Source: Phlebotomus papatasi
Lineage: Eukaryota; Arthropoda; Insecta; Diptera; Psychodidae
Direction: 5' to 3'
DNA length: 64,000 bases
NCBI RefSeq assembly: GCF_024763615.1
Contig: NC_077223.1
Span: forward strand, 24,304,001 to 24,368,000
The notes below the pieces were generated by a model. That model searched no databases. It was given only the letters and a program-made list of their open reading frames with translations, and was not told the origin of the DNA. Positions 12,601-20,309 of this stretch are shown one piece after another. Made by a program: the position numbers and the translations under genes. The first letter of the stretch is position 1. The number at the start of each line of letters is the position of its first letter.

Positions 12601-14107
12601 TCTAGAACACATGAAGAAGTCAATTCAAGAGAAGATTAAGGAGCTCGCTAGAGTGAAAAGAAAGAAGAGAAACCTGTTCACGGGACTTTGGTCTATGATA
12701 TTTGGCTCTAGTAGCGATGTCACGGACCCAAACGCGGTACTATTTAATCAAAAAGAATTACTTCACACCCTAAATCAACACACAATCATGCTTAATGAAA
12801 GAATAAGTCAGTCAAATACAATCACTGAGAGCAAATTGGAGAAAGCTGCAAAAAGTATCAAAGAGCTATCAAAAGGCTTATCTTCAATCAAAGAATGGTT
12901 TTCTGAAACCCACCGCCGTGAAGTGGAAAATCGATTTCTAATATCATTTATGTTGACTGAATCTTATTATAAGGATTTAAATTCTCTCTATGATAAAGCA
13001 ATAAATACGTTGCACAAAAGGGCATCAATTGAAGATATATTTTCAATTGATGAAATAAGAAATGCTACAGAAAGAGCATTAGGCAAATTAGGTCCAGAAT
13101 TGACAATAATTGATACAACAGGGAATAAAGCATTCTACGAGAAAAATGGAAAGGAAATAATCCTGTATGGATTTATAGATATAATTGATATAAAGAAATA
13201 CGACATCTTTCACGTGACACCTATTCCGCATAAACTGGGTAATGAAACATTCATTTTTCCCGAACACAATTGGACTACTATAGCATTTGACTATAATACA
13301 CAATCTTATTTTATTCTGGACAAAAAAGAAGAAGTATGCAAACTTACTGAGAAAGTCTATATCTGTGACCCAGAGTTAATCAGCAATCTTGAAAAACATA
13401 AAGATTGCTTGATACAAGAAATTTTCAGTAAGAAACCAGCTTCTACGTGTAAGAGTCAACAAGTGCAAATTAAACATGTGCTGTTTAAAACTTTAGCACA
13501 GGGAAACGCATGGCTATATGCAACACACAAAACAACAACCGCGTCTCTTATATGTATGGGGCAACGTCAGGAGGTAATACTGAAGGAAACAGGAATAATA
13601 CACATTAAAGATGGTTGTAGGTTGCAAACAGTACAGGCAACTCTTCGAACAAAAATACAACCAATCATTCATATCGCAGAAGCATATAACAAACCTTCAG
13701 AGATAAATTTGAGGATGAGTAAACTATCATTTACCCCGGTACAGATCGTAACTCCGGATCCCATCGATACAACCGTTCCAATATTTGCAAAAGTAGTTCC
13801 AGTACCAACAACAACTGGTCTTACACTACCTAACGTAACCAAACATCCTGCCTTCTCGATTACTACTACTTTGCTTATTCTTGCTCTTGTTGTAATCATA
13901 TGGAAAACAAGACACATTTGGCAAAAATTGATAAAACGGAAGCATCCAGAAATTGAAAACCAAGCTCAAGAAAATCAGTCACAGTCAAAATCAAATACGA
14001 AGGTCAGAGCGTCGAGAGCTATATCTACCATTCAGTTGTACGATGAAAACACAAGCAATTATCCTGAGCCTATCAACTCCTCCCGACCCCCCCAAGATGT
14101 TCAGTAG
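6680..14107 (+). CDS. BEL/Pao Gag-Pol-Env polyprotein (2,475 residues)
   Basis: This is one unbroken frame. Approximate residue positions: acidic Ser-rich stretch 163-190; Gag core of the DUF1759 type 200-360; Cys/His knuckles 403-465 (CPACSESHWLSKC, CFNCFGKHNFKDC); aspartic protease LLDSGAGDNF at 537; reverse transcriptase 800-1000 with FTADIEKMF and FYVDDLLSG (937); RNase H from 1110 (GFCDASEKAYAAV, LPRLELCAA); integrase 1440-1740 with HEETLH and CIKC zinc residues and a DYAG, SDQG, WEAG catalytic triad; DUF5641 region about 1750-1825. The last ~610 residues are envelope-like: a hydrophobic leader near 1865-1885, N-glycosylation sites, a furin-type RVKRKKR near 1991 followed by a hydrophobic segment, and a transmembrane helix near 2392-2415 with a ~60-residue tail. 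The layout resembles errantivirus/baculovirus F-like proteins. The stop codon lies inside the 3' LTR. All catalytic motifs look intact. Confidence 0.95.
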   Translation: MAHGSKNINLPQEEEEIGEIDTFSVKQALFKGVQEEQKEYLEYFEKVLTNLKKLPKERIKEDVLNKQLRSAEDVYKIFSEHEGSLKKNLEKDDDYFKHGYFVNGTQILQKIREFVDLKLAQLKGTGAIKKTHEKKALLTKRKDITKKHTDDALSTIEHTDSETCTDDYSSSSSSESSEESDADSAKRSRKKKCAKRALPKLQPIQITTFTGEAKDWKTFIQLFRNIIHKNKSLTKIEKFQYLLSYLGPEPTRVISRLALTAENYKTALDLIINRYDNDRRIVSSYINSILDIKTVEYRSASDIIKLHDVLKECVGALDDIKNICPHSFITAFALRKLDSESTRIFEQSVKNARQMPTMENFLEFLEARSHALTQEKRLEYKSKQKSKSAKKTSYHSTVAETLSCPACSESHWLSKCEKFKAMTYDEKKKLVKTNSLCFNCFGKHNFKDCTSKYCCKTCKKKHHSIMHAPKKDANSAQPTSLVTQVKNATENTNTEASKNDSTDQVHFFHTNSVAHIFPTASVRIQANNGKWYVFKALLDSGAGDNFITSRATQMLQLPKQKIRASIKGIGNVQNNTSNFIVDISLKSHFSDNYTINANAYVLPKLTGLLPSQDLKLDDDSIPSNLILADPNFSIATEIDLILGVGVYRNVITNGIKKLNDLTLQKTQLGWIIFGDYKQASPQAYVTSMVTMAEIDTNLRRFWEIDTQPVERKLTDDLCEKHFRKTVTRNWDGRYVVALPFKEDNPVLGDSRRKAMARFLNMEKKFKQDPQLKEDYHRFMKEYLTLGHMSLAKNGQGKYYLPHHAVTKEDSTTTKTRVVFDGSCKTTNGKSLNDLLCVGPKLQEDLTKILTRWRKYKIAFTADIEKMFRQILVRPEDRDYQRILWRFNESEPVQEYVLNTVTYGTAAATYLSVRALHQLAEDEGTKYPLAQKILTRDFYVDDLLSGTDTVEEAIEARIQLNELLKLGGFNLRKWASNNYKMLKGLPRHMINTNYVDFSENNFIKTLGIRWNTHDDCFTFRIQIDDNGTVTKRQVLSSVASIFDPLGWLAPTTINAKLFMQDLWKEGISWDQQAPENMELQWRNFNSDLKAVNEVKIPRWINTFRGLRIQIHGFCDASEKAYAAVIYARICSGTETQVFQLAARTRVTPLKSKVTLPRLELCAATLLAELIDSLSMEIEEIDFFAWTDSEIVLAWLKKDPATWDTYVGTRVSKIRNTIPQAKWQHVSSGDNPADLPSRGMSGEENANSTLWWNGPEWLKQYQSHWPKEHLQSIKTPEKPENSSEQSSEENDEVNNMFEDIQVLFGHIDTREDEIAPRRNVQRKEKVQIAHDNDYPLSYTVKRFSSFIKLKRTIALCKRFILKLKCKRLKVSCKMENSLSVSELEEAENAIVRSLQNHYYSKDIEEIKARKKIPLKMQSLYPTWDKYAEILRVGGRLSHANISSTQKNPILLPAKNHVAQLMIREAHEETLHGGAQLTLNQLRQKYWIMDGKSHVRAVLRKCIKCFRHNNVSQQQLMGDIPKDRVTPNPPFSVSGVDYAGPFQVKCSNTRGVKTTKGYIALFVCFATKAIHLEFVSGLSTEAFLAALKRFISRRGKPYKIYSDQGTNFVGANNTLTNELQKVIRQCEEASIKSMSEEGITWIFNPPSAPHFGGLWEAGVKSVKYHLKRVLSQTTLSYEEFSTVLVRVEAVLNSRPIAPLSSDPRDFAALTPGHFLIGRPLTAHPEPEIMTQNPTNRWVLLDKLNQDLWKRWSQEYLNELQKRHKWSKETTNLKEGDLVLVKEDNMQPLQWPLARVVKLHPGTDGNIRVVTLKNQHNVERQRPVVKLAKLPVENEEELYNGDVKDTVVETEQPESSKGPTTRARAKNLGLSTIIQVVLHVICLMTTVFAANTTSYDTEMQKFHGQNYTIIHPAAGLYIENLGTAFIKRGNLRVEATFPSEDLQYDETNTEKLCATLRDSCNEIRNTTDHDMCEGLVHHLEHMKKSIQEKIKELARVKRKKRNLFTGLWSMIFGSSSDVTDPNAVLFNQKELLHTLNQHTIMLNERISQSNTITESKLEKAAKSIKELSKGLSSIKEWFSETHRREVENRFLISFMLTESYYKDLNSLYDKAINTLHKRASIEDIFSIDEIRNATERALGKLGPELTIIDTTGNKAFYEKNGKEIILYGFIDIIDIKKYDIFHVTPIPHKLGNETFIFPEHNWTTIAFDYNTQSYFILDKKEEVCKLTEKVYICDPELISNLEKHKDCLIQEIFSKKPASTCKSQQVQIKHVLFKTLAQGNAWLYATHKTTTASLICMGQRQEVILKETGIIHIKDGCRLQTVQATLRTKIQPIIHIAEAYNKPSEINLRMSKLSFTPVQIVTPDPIDTTVPIFAKVVPVPTTTGLTLPNVTKHPAFSITTTLLILALVVIIWKTRHIWQKLIKRKHPEIENQAQENQSQSKSNTKVRASRAISTIQLYDENTSNYPEPINSSRPPQDVQ

Positions 14108-14442
14108 ATGAACATAAATTTTAGAAGATATATAAAAGAAATAGACAAATATGTAAAGATAAATAAATAAATATTGTTATTGGATTAGAATAGACAATTT
14201 GTAATATTATTGAAGCAAATAAAGCACTTATTGATATATGGTATTAAGAATAACCGTTGGGTTAGTTTAAACAAGTTAGCATAAATCCCGGCAATATTTC
14301 CAATTTCCCCATAATTTTCCCAATAATTTCCAATTTCCCCTCAATATCAAAAATGTTAAGCTAAGCAGAAAATTTTGTATAAAAGACGAATAATTTTGGC
14401 AATAAATCAGTTCATCATTGACCAAGAAACCTTGTGTTTACA
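14098..14442 (+). repeat. BEL 3' LTR with poly(A) signal
   Basis: 345 bp, by eye identical to the 5' LTR. AATAAA at 14401-14406 followed by TTGTGTTTA near the end is the likely polyadenylation signal and GU-rich element. The polyprotein stop (TAG, 14105-14107) is inside it. The bases just before it are pyrimidine-rich (CTCCTCCCGACCCCCCC), not a polypurine tract. Confidence 0.93.
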
Positions 14443-14525
14443 CCACGTTTAATTTGATGCCTTTATGCGTAGTTGAGCAAAGCCTCAGATTTTTCTGAAT
14501 TTGATGACTCGAGTACTTCCCTTGT
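14443..14525. repeat. Remainder of the right palindrome arm
   Basis: After the duplicated CCACG, this is the reverse complement of 3323-3405 (for example GAGTACTTCCCTTGT against ACAAGGGAAGTACTC). It shows that BEL inserted into an existing palindrome. Confidence 0.85.
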
Positions 14526-14769
14526 GAGAGAAATCCGAAAAAGTTAAAATAACATTCCGAAAATGTTAATTTTACCCTGCATTATTTAACCGAAATCGGT
14601 GTAAATATTATGTTTTTCGGTGTATTATGGGTTAAAGTTACCCTTTTCCATGTTAATTTTACCCTTAAAAAGGTGTAAAATTAACATTAAAAAATTTTGA
14701 TATATTTTTACATCTAAAGTGTTAAATTTCTGAGGAAACAAGTTAATCGTACCCTCTTTTTTCTCAGTG
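14525..14769 (+). mobile_element. CACTGAG-family MITE, copy B
   Basis: The left end is TGAGAGAAATCCG and the right end TTCTCAGTG, with the family interior GTTAATTTTACCC and AGGTGTAAAATTAACAT. It directly abuts the palindrome arm, in the same orientation as copy A on the other side. Confidence 0.75.
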
Positions 14770-14771
14770 TG

Positions 14772-15247
14772 GTTCTTAGCTAAGACATTTTAAGTTCCAT
14801 AAACACTTTGCGTCAGATTATATCTTGATTTTAAAAATATTTGACAGCTTGAAATTTTGATCTTGATTTTGGTCTCAGAATTGAGGCCAATGTTTCTTAA
14901 GAACACGTTGTATTTCTGTAAAGGTTTCTTTTTTTTTGTTATTGATTTTTTTTTTTACAATTCCAGAAACGTTATCCCGATTCTAGAATTGTTTCTTCGA
15001 TTTGATCAGGGATAATTGGCGTGGTTTATCAAAGGACCATTTACAAGGGAAAACTCAAGAAATAATTTCCTATAATAGATCAATTCCACTTTTTCTCTAT
15101 TTTTTGCATAGTAATGTTATTTTTTAAGTTCTGAATTCTGAGAACAAGATTAAAATAAAAATTTCAAACTGTCGATTATTTTCAAGATCAAAATTTCATA
15201 TTCTGACGCAATGCATTTGTAGAACTTAAAATATCCCAGCTAAGAAC
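14772..15247. mobile_element. Foldback MITE with ~120-bp inverted ends
   Basis: The left end GTTCTTAGCTAAGACATT, running on through TTGCGTCAGA and TTTGATCTTGA, is repeated in inverted form at the right end (CAGCTAAGAAC at 15238-15247). It is about 476 bp and non-coding. Confidence 0.6.
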
Positions 15248-15456
15248 TAAGAATTTTGTATGAAACTCATCTTGATAATTTCAAACCCCTCCAGAAATTT
15301 CTTGGAATTGTTTCAAGTAAACAGAAAATTTTTCATGTTTAAAAATTAGTTCCAGAAAATTAGAAATCTTGAAATCCACATGGTTTGTATTTTGGATTTC
15401 AAGATTACAAGACATTTGACAGATTTGACCAGATATGGCCATGGATATGTAATGTA

Positions 15457-15661
15457 CAGTAGACTCTCTCTCAATTGGGCATTTGATTAGGATAGATTTT
15501 GCCGTCAAAGCCTTTGTAAAATCCACAAAAAGCGCTCATTTATAAAGAATTACGATAAAATAGGAAGAACTATAGCAAATTAGCTTCATAATTAAACGTG
15601 AAAATTGTTAACAAAATTTTTCGCCCGATTGAAAAATAGCCGATTGACTGAGAGTCTACTG
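15457..15661. mobile_element. TA-flanked MITE with CAGTAGACTCTC ends (pogo/Tc1-like)
   Basis: It starts CAGTAGACTCTCTCTCAATT and ends in the inverse with a few mismatches (AGAGTCTACTG). TA on both sides (15455-15456, 15662-15663) is the Tc1/mariner/pogo target duplication. 205 bp, no coding capacity. Confidence 0.75.
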
Positions 15662-15960
15662 TACATTCAGTCCCAGGATTGCCAACCATTGGGAGTCAAT
15701 TTATGAAATCATTTTCGAAATACGCCTGAATGTATACTATGTTGCAACGCGGGATGTTTGAAAACATTTTGCTACTTTTTCAGAATAAAACTTTAATTTC
15801 TTTTATAAAGGTAATTTTTTTTTTAAATATTCTAACCATTTATTGAAGTACTCTGGCCAAAAAATACTGTTTGTTAATGCATTTCTATTAAACAATTGAA
15901 TCCTTTTGTTTTGACTACTTTTACTCCGCGCGAAATTCGTTCTTCGGCCGATTTATTCAA
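15662..15960 (+). repeat. Dispersed ~290-bp repeat, copy 1
   Basis: It matches 49,250-49,520 in the same orientation. Shared stretches are AATACGCCT.AATGTATACTAT, CAGAATAAAAC.TTAATTTC and GACTACTTTTACTCCG. The first ~60 bp also occurs inverted at about 43,140-43,205. Non-coding, class unknown. Confidence 0.65.
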
Positions 15961-16369
15961 AAGAAAACCCCTGCAGGTATGCAAATTTCCTCGATACGTA
16001 ATGCTATTTCGCGCGTTTTTTTCGATCCCGCAAATGTGCATAATATCGGGATCTAACTAGAAATATCAACTATTTTTTTCGAAAAAACGTAAATAACATT
16101 AAAAATATTCGAAAAAAAATTATTATTATCATTTTCATCAAACAATCGAGAAAATTAAAGGTTCAAAAGGGTAAGATGTAAATATTCTTAAATATTTTTA
16201 CTCTAGTAACATTTGCGCAAGAACTTATGAACTGACCCACCTGATAAAAGTTGTGAAAAATAATCACTAGGATTATTTTTTTCCAATTAATTTTGCAAAA
16301 TTCGTGATTATGGGATATTTTTCGCTATTTTGGCTGGTGTTTATCACTTTGGAAAAAAATGTAACTTAC

Positions 16370-17688
16370 CCTTCCATGTCGATGGAGAGTCCCTTTTCCT
16401 CGGCCATGAGATGAGTCAGATCTACTGGGAAGCCAAAAGTATCGTAGAGTCTCCAGGCTACATCACCGGGCACAATTTTAACTTGTCCCAGTTTCGTGAT
16501 GGTGCGATTGAGGAGATTTCTACCCCTGTCCAATGTCTTGAGGAATTGCTGTTCCTCCTCGTTGACAATGTCCACAATTCTCTGTGGATTATTGGCAATT
16601 TCGGGGAAGGTATCTCCAAGCAATTCTACAACAGTTGCCACAAGACCAGCAAACATCCCGGGTTTGGCATTGAGTTTTTCCGTGGCAAAACGGACAGCAC
16701 GTCTGAGGATGCGCCTGAGGACGTATCCGCGACCAGTGTTGTCCGGACATCCTCCGTCTGACAGGGCTATTGTGATGGTACGGGCATGATCGGCTAAGAC
16801 ACGATAGGCCATGTCTACACCGTCGGAATCTTCAGTTCCGACGCGTCCTTGGTACTTTGGAGCCCCCGTGGCGGCTTGAATGGCATCGAAGATGGGCACA
16901 AAGATGTCAGTGTCGTAGTTGGAACGTTTGCCTTGGATTACCGATACTAGTCTTTCAAAGCCCATTCCGCAGTCTATGTGCTTCTTGGGCAGCAATTTCA
17001 GACTTCCATCCTGCTCACGATTGAACTGGATGAAAACCAGATTCCAGATCTCGAGGACATCCGGATCGTCCATATTTACAAGTTCTGGAACACTTCGACC
17101 GCCAATTCGATCAAAATGCAACTCTGAGCATGGACCACATGGTCCAGTCTCACCCATTTCCCAGAAATTGTCTTTCATACTGCCCGGAAGGATGTGAGCT
17201 TCCCTTACGCCCAAATCTAACCAGATCTGTCGACATTCGAGATCTGGCTCAAGGCCAGCAGCGGCATCTCCGCCAAAGTACGTCACATAGAGACGATCAC
17301 TGGGAAGACCCAGGCGCTGAGTCAAAAATTCCCATGCCCATGTGCAAATTTCGAGTTTGAAGTAGTCCCCAAAGGACCAATTCCCCAACATTTCGAAAAA
17401 GGTATGATGATAGACATCCTTACCCACATCGTCGAGATCGTTGTGTTTACCACCAGCACGGATGCATTTCTGGCTATTTGCAACACGCTTCCAGATAGCC
17501 ATGTCACTCTTGGGATTTGCAGTGCCCAGGAAGATCGGCTTGAACTGATTCATTCCGGCATTGGCAAACAACAGAGTGGGATCATCTAAAGGAATTGTCG
17601 ATGAAGAGTGAACGTAGATGTGCTCCTTCTCGGCGAAAAAGTCCAGAAACTTCCGCCTGATCTGCTTGGCCGTGAGCGTAGAATCCAT
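16370..17688 (-). CDS. AlaRS: Alanyl-tRNA synthetase, first coding exon (catalytic domain)
   Basis: The exon encodes about 440 residues of the class II aminoacylation core and the start of the linker region. Recognisable blocks in order are the N-terminal QIRRKFLDFF, the AGMNQFKPIFLG segment, the motif-2 region GKHNDLDDVGKD, the HTFFEMLGNWSFGDYFK block, GPCGPCSELHFDR and GRGYVLRRILRRAVRFA. The start is the ATG at 17688-17686 (MDSTLTAKQ). The frame is open 16 codons further upstream, but a good acceptor (TATCCTTTTGCAG) ends at 17698, so that extension is intron. The enzyme is ATP-dependent and acts in the cytosol. The exon ends with a GTAAGT donor and joins the exon at 1-1347 in phase. Confidence 0.96.
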
Positions 17689-18217
17689 TCCGGGAAGCTG
17701 CAAAAGGATACAGAAAATGAGGTTATGTTTGAACACCGCACAAAAGCATTTCTCAAAATGAACAATTTATTCCCAGAGGCGCATTGCAGGTGATTAGGTA
17801 AGCATACCACGAGCATACTAAGCCAGTTTCTGCAACCTTTCACCTCAAATTGAGAGCAATTCACTGAACAAACACGGAGATATTGACACGTTGCCATGCA
17901 AAGCCGACAAAAATTGATGGATTTTCTCAACAATTTTACCTTTTCCTACTGCTTTTCCTTGATGAATTGATTCACAGATACTTCACACACTTTTTTCACA
18001 ATTTATCTGCAAAATTATTTACTATTTTTTGATATTTTATGATGAAATAATCACGTAAATTCTCTTTCGTGTTTCCAACTGGAAGAGTGAAAGGGAGGTC
18101 CGAGTGTCACAATTTTCCGGAAAGTGTCACAATGGAATTTGGGACAAATGTTTACATTTTTTATTTCAAAGGGAAAATTTACAATTTCGCACTGCTTTGG
18201 CTATTTTTCCCCCCGTT
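17689..18217 (-). promoter_or_regulatory. AlaRS 5' UTR, UTR intron and spacer to CRIPT
   Basis: The AlaRS 5' UTR continues 9 bases upstream of the ATG to an acceptor at 17698. A donor-like GGAAAAG/GTAAAA near 17939 on the minus strand would give a ~240-nt UTR intron. The promoter should then lie around 17,950-18,100. No TATA box is evident. An AATAAA on the minus strand near 18,160 is a plausible CRIPT polyadenylation signal, which would leave only about 200 bp between the two genes. Confidence 0.6.
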
Positions 18218-18581
18218 TTATGCTGCACTTTGTCGGTAGTTTTTCACATCTATCATTTTCTTGCCGCACATTGAGCAGATGCCCTTTTTGTAAGCACAAG
18301 ACTGACAATAGTGACTTCCAGCTTGATGGACTTTTTGCCGACAGATTCTGCAAAAAATTGTAAAATTACACCCAAATTCTATAAATAAGAGAGAAAAGAA
18401 TAAAATACCTGCAAGGAGGGAAGGTTTTTGCAATTGGATTAAATCTCTGTCGAGCTGTTGTGATTGCCTTGTTTTCATTGATTTTTCTCCCACCGGACTC
18501 TACTGTATTTCTCGCCCCTGACTTCCAAGTGTCTGGTGTGACTATTCGATCGAGTTTCTTCTCACATTTCTCACAAACCAT
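18218..18581 (-). CDS. CRIPT: CRIPT, cysteine-rich PDZ-binding protein (two exons)
   Basis: Exon 1 is 18581-18409, starting MVCEKCEKKLDRIVTPDTW. The intron is 18408-18348 (61 nt, GTATTT...TTTTTGCAG) and exon 2 is 18347-18218, ending TAA. Joined in phase this gives 100 residues, the usual size of CRIPT (about 101). Four CxxC pairs are visible: CEKC near residue 3, CRIC spanning the junction, then CQSC and CSMC, as expected for zinc binding. The motifs ARNTVESGGRKINENKA and HQAGSHYCQ match the family closely. CRIPT is a conserved small zinc protein, described in vertebrates as a binding partner of PDZ scaffold proteins and also linked to the minor spliceosome. The C-terminus here ends RQSAA, not a typical PDZ ligand, so the spliceosome-type role may be the conserved one (inference). 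Confidence 0.95.
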
Positions 18582-19012
18582 CCTGTTTTCTTGTAAAAAT
18601 TGTGATAAATATCAATAGAAAGTAAACAATAACACAAATTCCAATATGGAAGTGTCCCATATTCTCGTTACTCTGTGGAACTTCCAAGATTTCCAAGGGT
18701 TCCAAGACTTCCAACTAGAGATCTGCGCAGTAATAATCTCGCGCTGCGCGCAGGGGAGTGGGATGGTTTCGACTTTTGCGCGAAAGATTCACTGTTTGCG
18801 CGCAATTTCTTTTCTTGAGCGCAAGCTCTATTTTTGTGCGCAAACTCTTTTCTACGCGTCAAACATTTTATTTGAGACTGGGTAATACCAACCATCAAAA
18901 AGGCTCCAGTTTGCGGTTTCCAGAAAAAGCGTTTAGTTTCTTTCTAGGTTCGTCCTTCTTTACACAGTATATTTTGTTCTGAAAAAAATGAAACGTTTGG
19001 GGAAAAATTAGG
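18582..19012. other. CRIPT upstream region with GCGC-rich block
   Basis: This should contain the CRIPT promoter. Two things are visible: short tandem TTCCAAGA-like repeats at 18,680-18,715, and a cluster of GCGC/TGCGCGC motifs at 18,725-18,860, out of keeping with the AT-rich surroundings. A similar GCGC cluster occurs at 22,740-22,830. No coding sequence was recognised. Confidence 0.45.
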
Positions 19013-20309
19013 TAAGGGAAGTGTACCACGGATCGGAATGTTAAGAGACATGCTCCATATTTACTTGAAAATATGCGCCCAAAACACTATTTGGTATAAT
19101 TTTATATTCCAATGGGTATATCAGAGATACATTTAACTATTTCCGTATATTTATAATTTTACTATTCACGGAAATTAATAATATACACTCAACTTTTCGT
19201 GATCCAGCACTTCGATATCCGGGTGACAGCTGCCAAACACTGGCGGTTGATATATTCAAAATTATTTTCACTAAACAAGAAGTTTGTTCAGAGTGAATTA
19301 AGGTATTATTAACATTGTATCGAAGTTTTTAATACATAATTGTGATAAAAAATGAAACATAAGCACACCATGAAGAAAATTCTCTTTTCCTTTGTCAGAC
19401 AGAAAATAAATTCACACTGCACAAAATAGAAAAACCGTTGATCATTCAAAAAACCTAATTGTCATTTTGTCCCCCAGTCAGACGGATATCGAAGAGTCTA
19501 CTGTATTGGTTTAAATGCAAGGATGCAGTGTGTTCCACGGATCGGAAGGGACATAATCAGGTGTTCCACGGATCGGAGGGGGGTGAGCCACGGATCGTCA
19601 GACGTTTGAGATGAGAATTCATCTTCTTTCTTAGCATCCAAATCACTCTATAAGGCTTCACTGAAGGTTTTTCGTCACTCTTACACGATGTACAGTATAT
19701 TTACAAGGAAAGACTTCTAAAATTGTTGAATTTAATAACACTCTTACTGGTTAAGTGTTTATTCACTACAAAAACATCCAATAATGGCCTTGAAAATGAC
19801 AGCTGAGCGCGCTGAGCGCAATTTTCCATGAAAAAAGTGTAATGATCTGAGGAACAAGTGGAAAAGAACGTATTTGTGCGCAAAAAATAATTTATTTTCA
19901 ATACTTGTCGAAACAATTAAAGAAGTGCATCGATATTGAAATTAGAATAACTGAGTATTAATTTTTCAATTGACACAGATTTATAAATCATTTGAATCAA
20001 ACATAATTCCTAATAATCTGACAGACAAATTCTCGTGTAAAATTTTAAGAAAGTGATGAATGGCGGATGTCTGCCTAAGACTTTGATACAGTGATTCAAT
20101 AAATTAGGTAAATAATAACAATTGTGTTAGAAACTCAACGAGAAATTTGGTTTTATAGACTAAATATGAACTAATATAATGCACTTAACTAAAGGTCATT
20201 TCTAAAATGCAGCGAAAAATTATTAAAAATATATTTTATTTTGAGGTTCCGATACGCAGGACAACCTTCCGATCCGAGGTACACTGACGATCGCTGGTAC
20301 ATTTCCTTA
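19013..20309. mobile_element. 1.3 kb non-autonomous TIR element with subterminal CCACGGATCGG repeats
   Basis: The left end TAAGGGAAGTGTACCACGG is matched in inverse at the right end (GGTACATTTCCTTA). The motif CACGGATCGG recurs near the left end and at 19,530-19,600, and inverted near the right end, like subterminal transposase-binding sites. Between 19,187 and 19,505 a second inverted pair (CTTCGATATCCG) with an AGAGTCTACTGTA end suggests a nested CAGTAGACTCT-type MITE. No transposase was found. Confidence 0.6.

Larger units (their letters stand above)
4639..14442 (+). mobile_element. Complete BEL/Pao LTR retroelement with env (antisense in the AlaRS intron)
   Basis: Two 345-bp LTRs (4639-4983 and 14098-14442), both TG...CA, look identical by eye. 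They are bracketed by the 5-bp duplication CCACG (4634-4638 and 14443-14447). Between them lie a ~1 kb leader, a small candidate gene made by splicing and an unbroken gag-pol-env frame. Identical LTRs and an intact frame mean a recent insertion that may still be competent. BEL/Pao membership rests on the DUF1759-type Gag, the reverse transcriptase FYVDDLLSG, and the DUF5641 region after integrase. It is 9,804 bp long and lies antisense to the host gene. Confidence 0.95.
1348..16369 (-). other. 15.0 kb AlaRS intron filled with nested repeats
   Basis: The donor is GTAAGT starting at minus-strand position 16369 and the acceptor ends at 1348. The intron holds a TTAA MITE, two CACTGAG MITEs, a long palindrome, a full BEL/Pao element in antisense, a foldback MITE, a TA-flanked MITE and a dispersed repeat, each listed separately. 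Stretches 1348-2207 and 15961-16369 are plain AT-rich intron sequence in which nothing else was recognised. Confidence 0.9.

Noticed and set aside
16330..16761. 143-codon plus-strand frame opposite AlaRS
   Set aside because: It is the shadow of the conserved AlaRS exon on the other strand.
18366..18493. Alternative continuous reading through the CRIPT intron
   Set aside because: The 61-nt intron with GT-AG borders restores the conserved CRIPT sequence; reading through adds unrelated residues.
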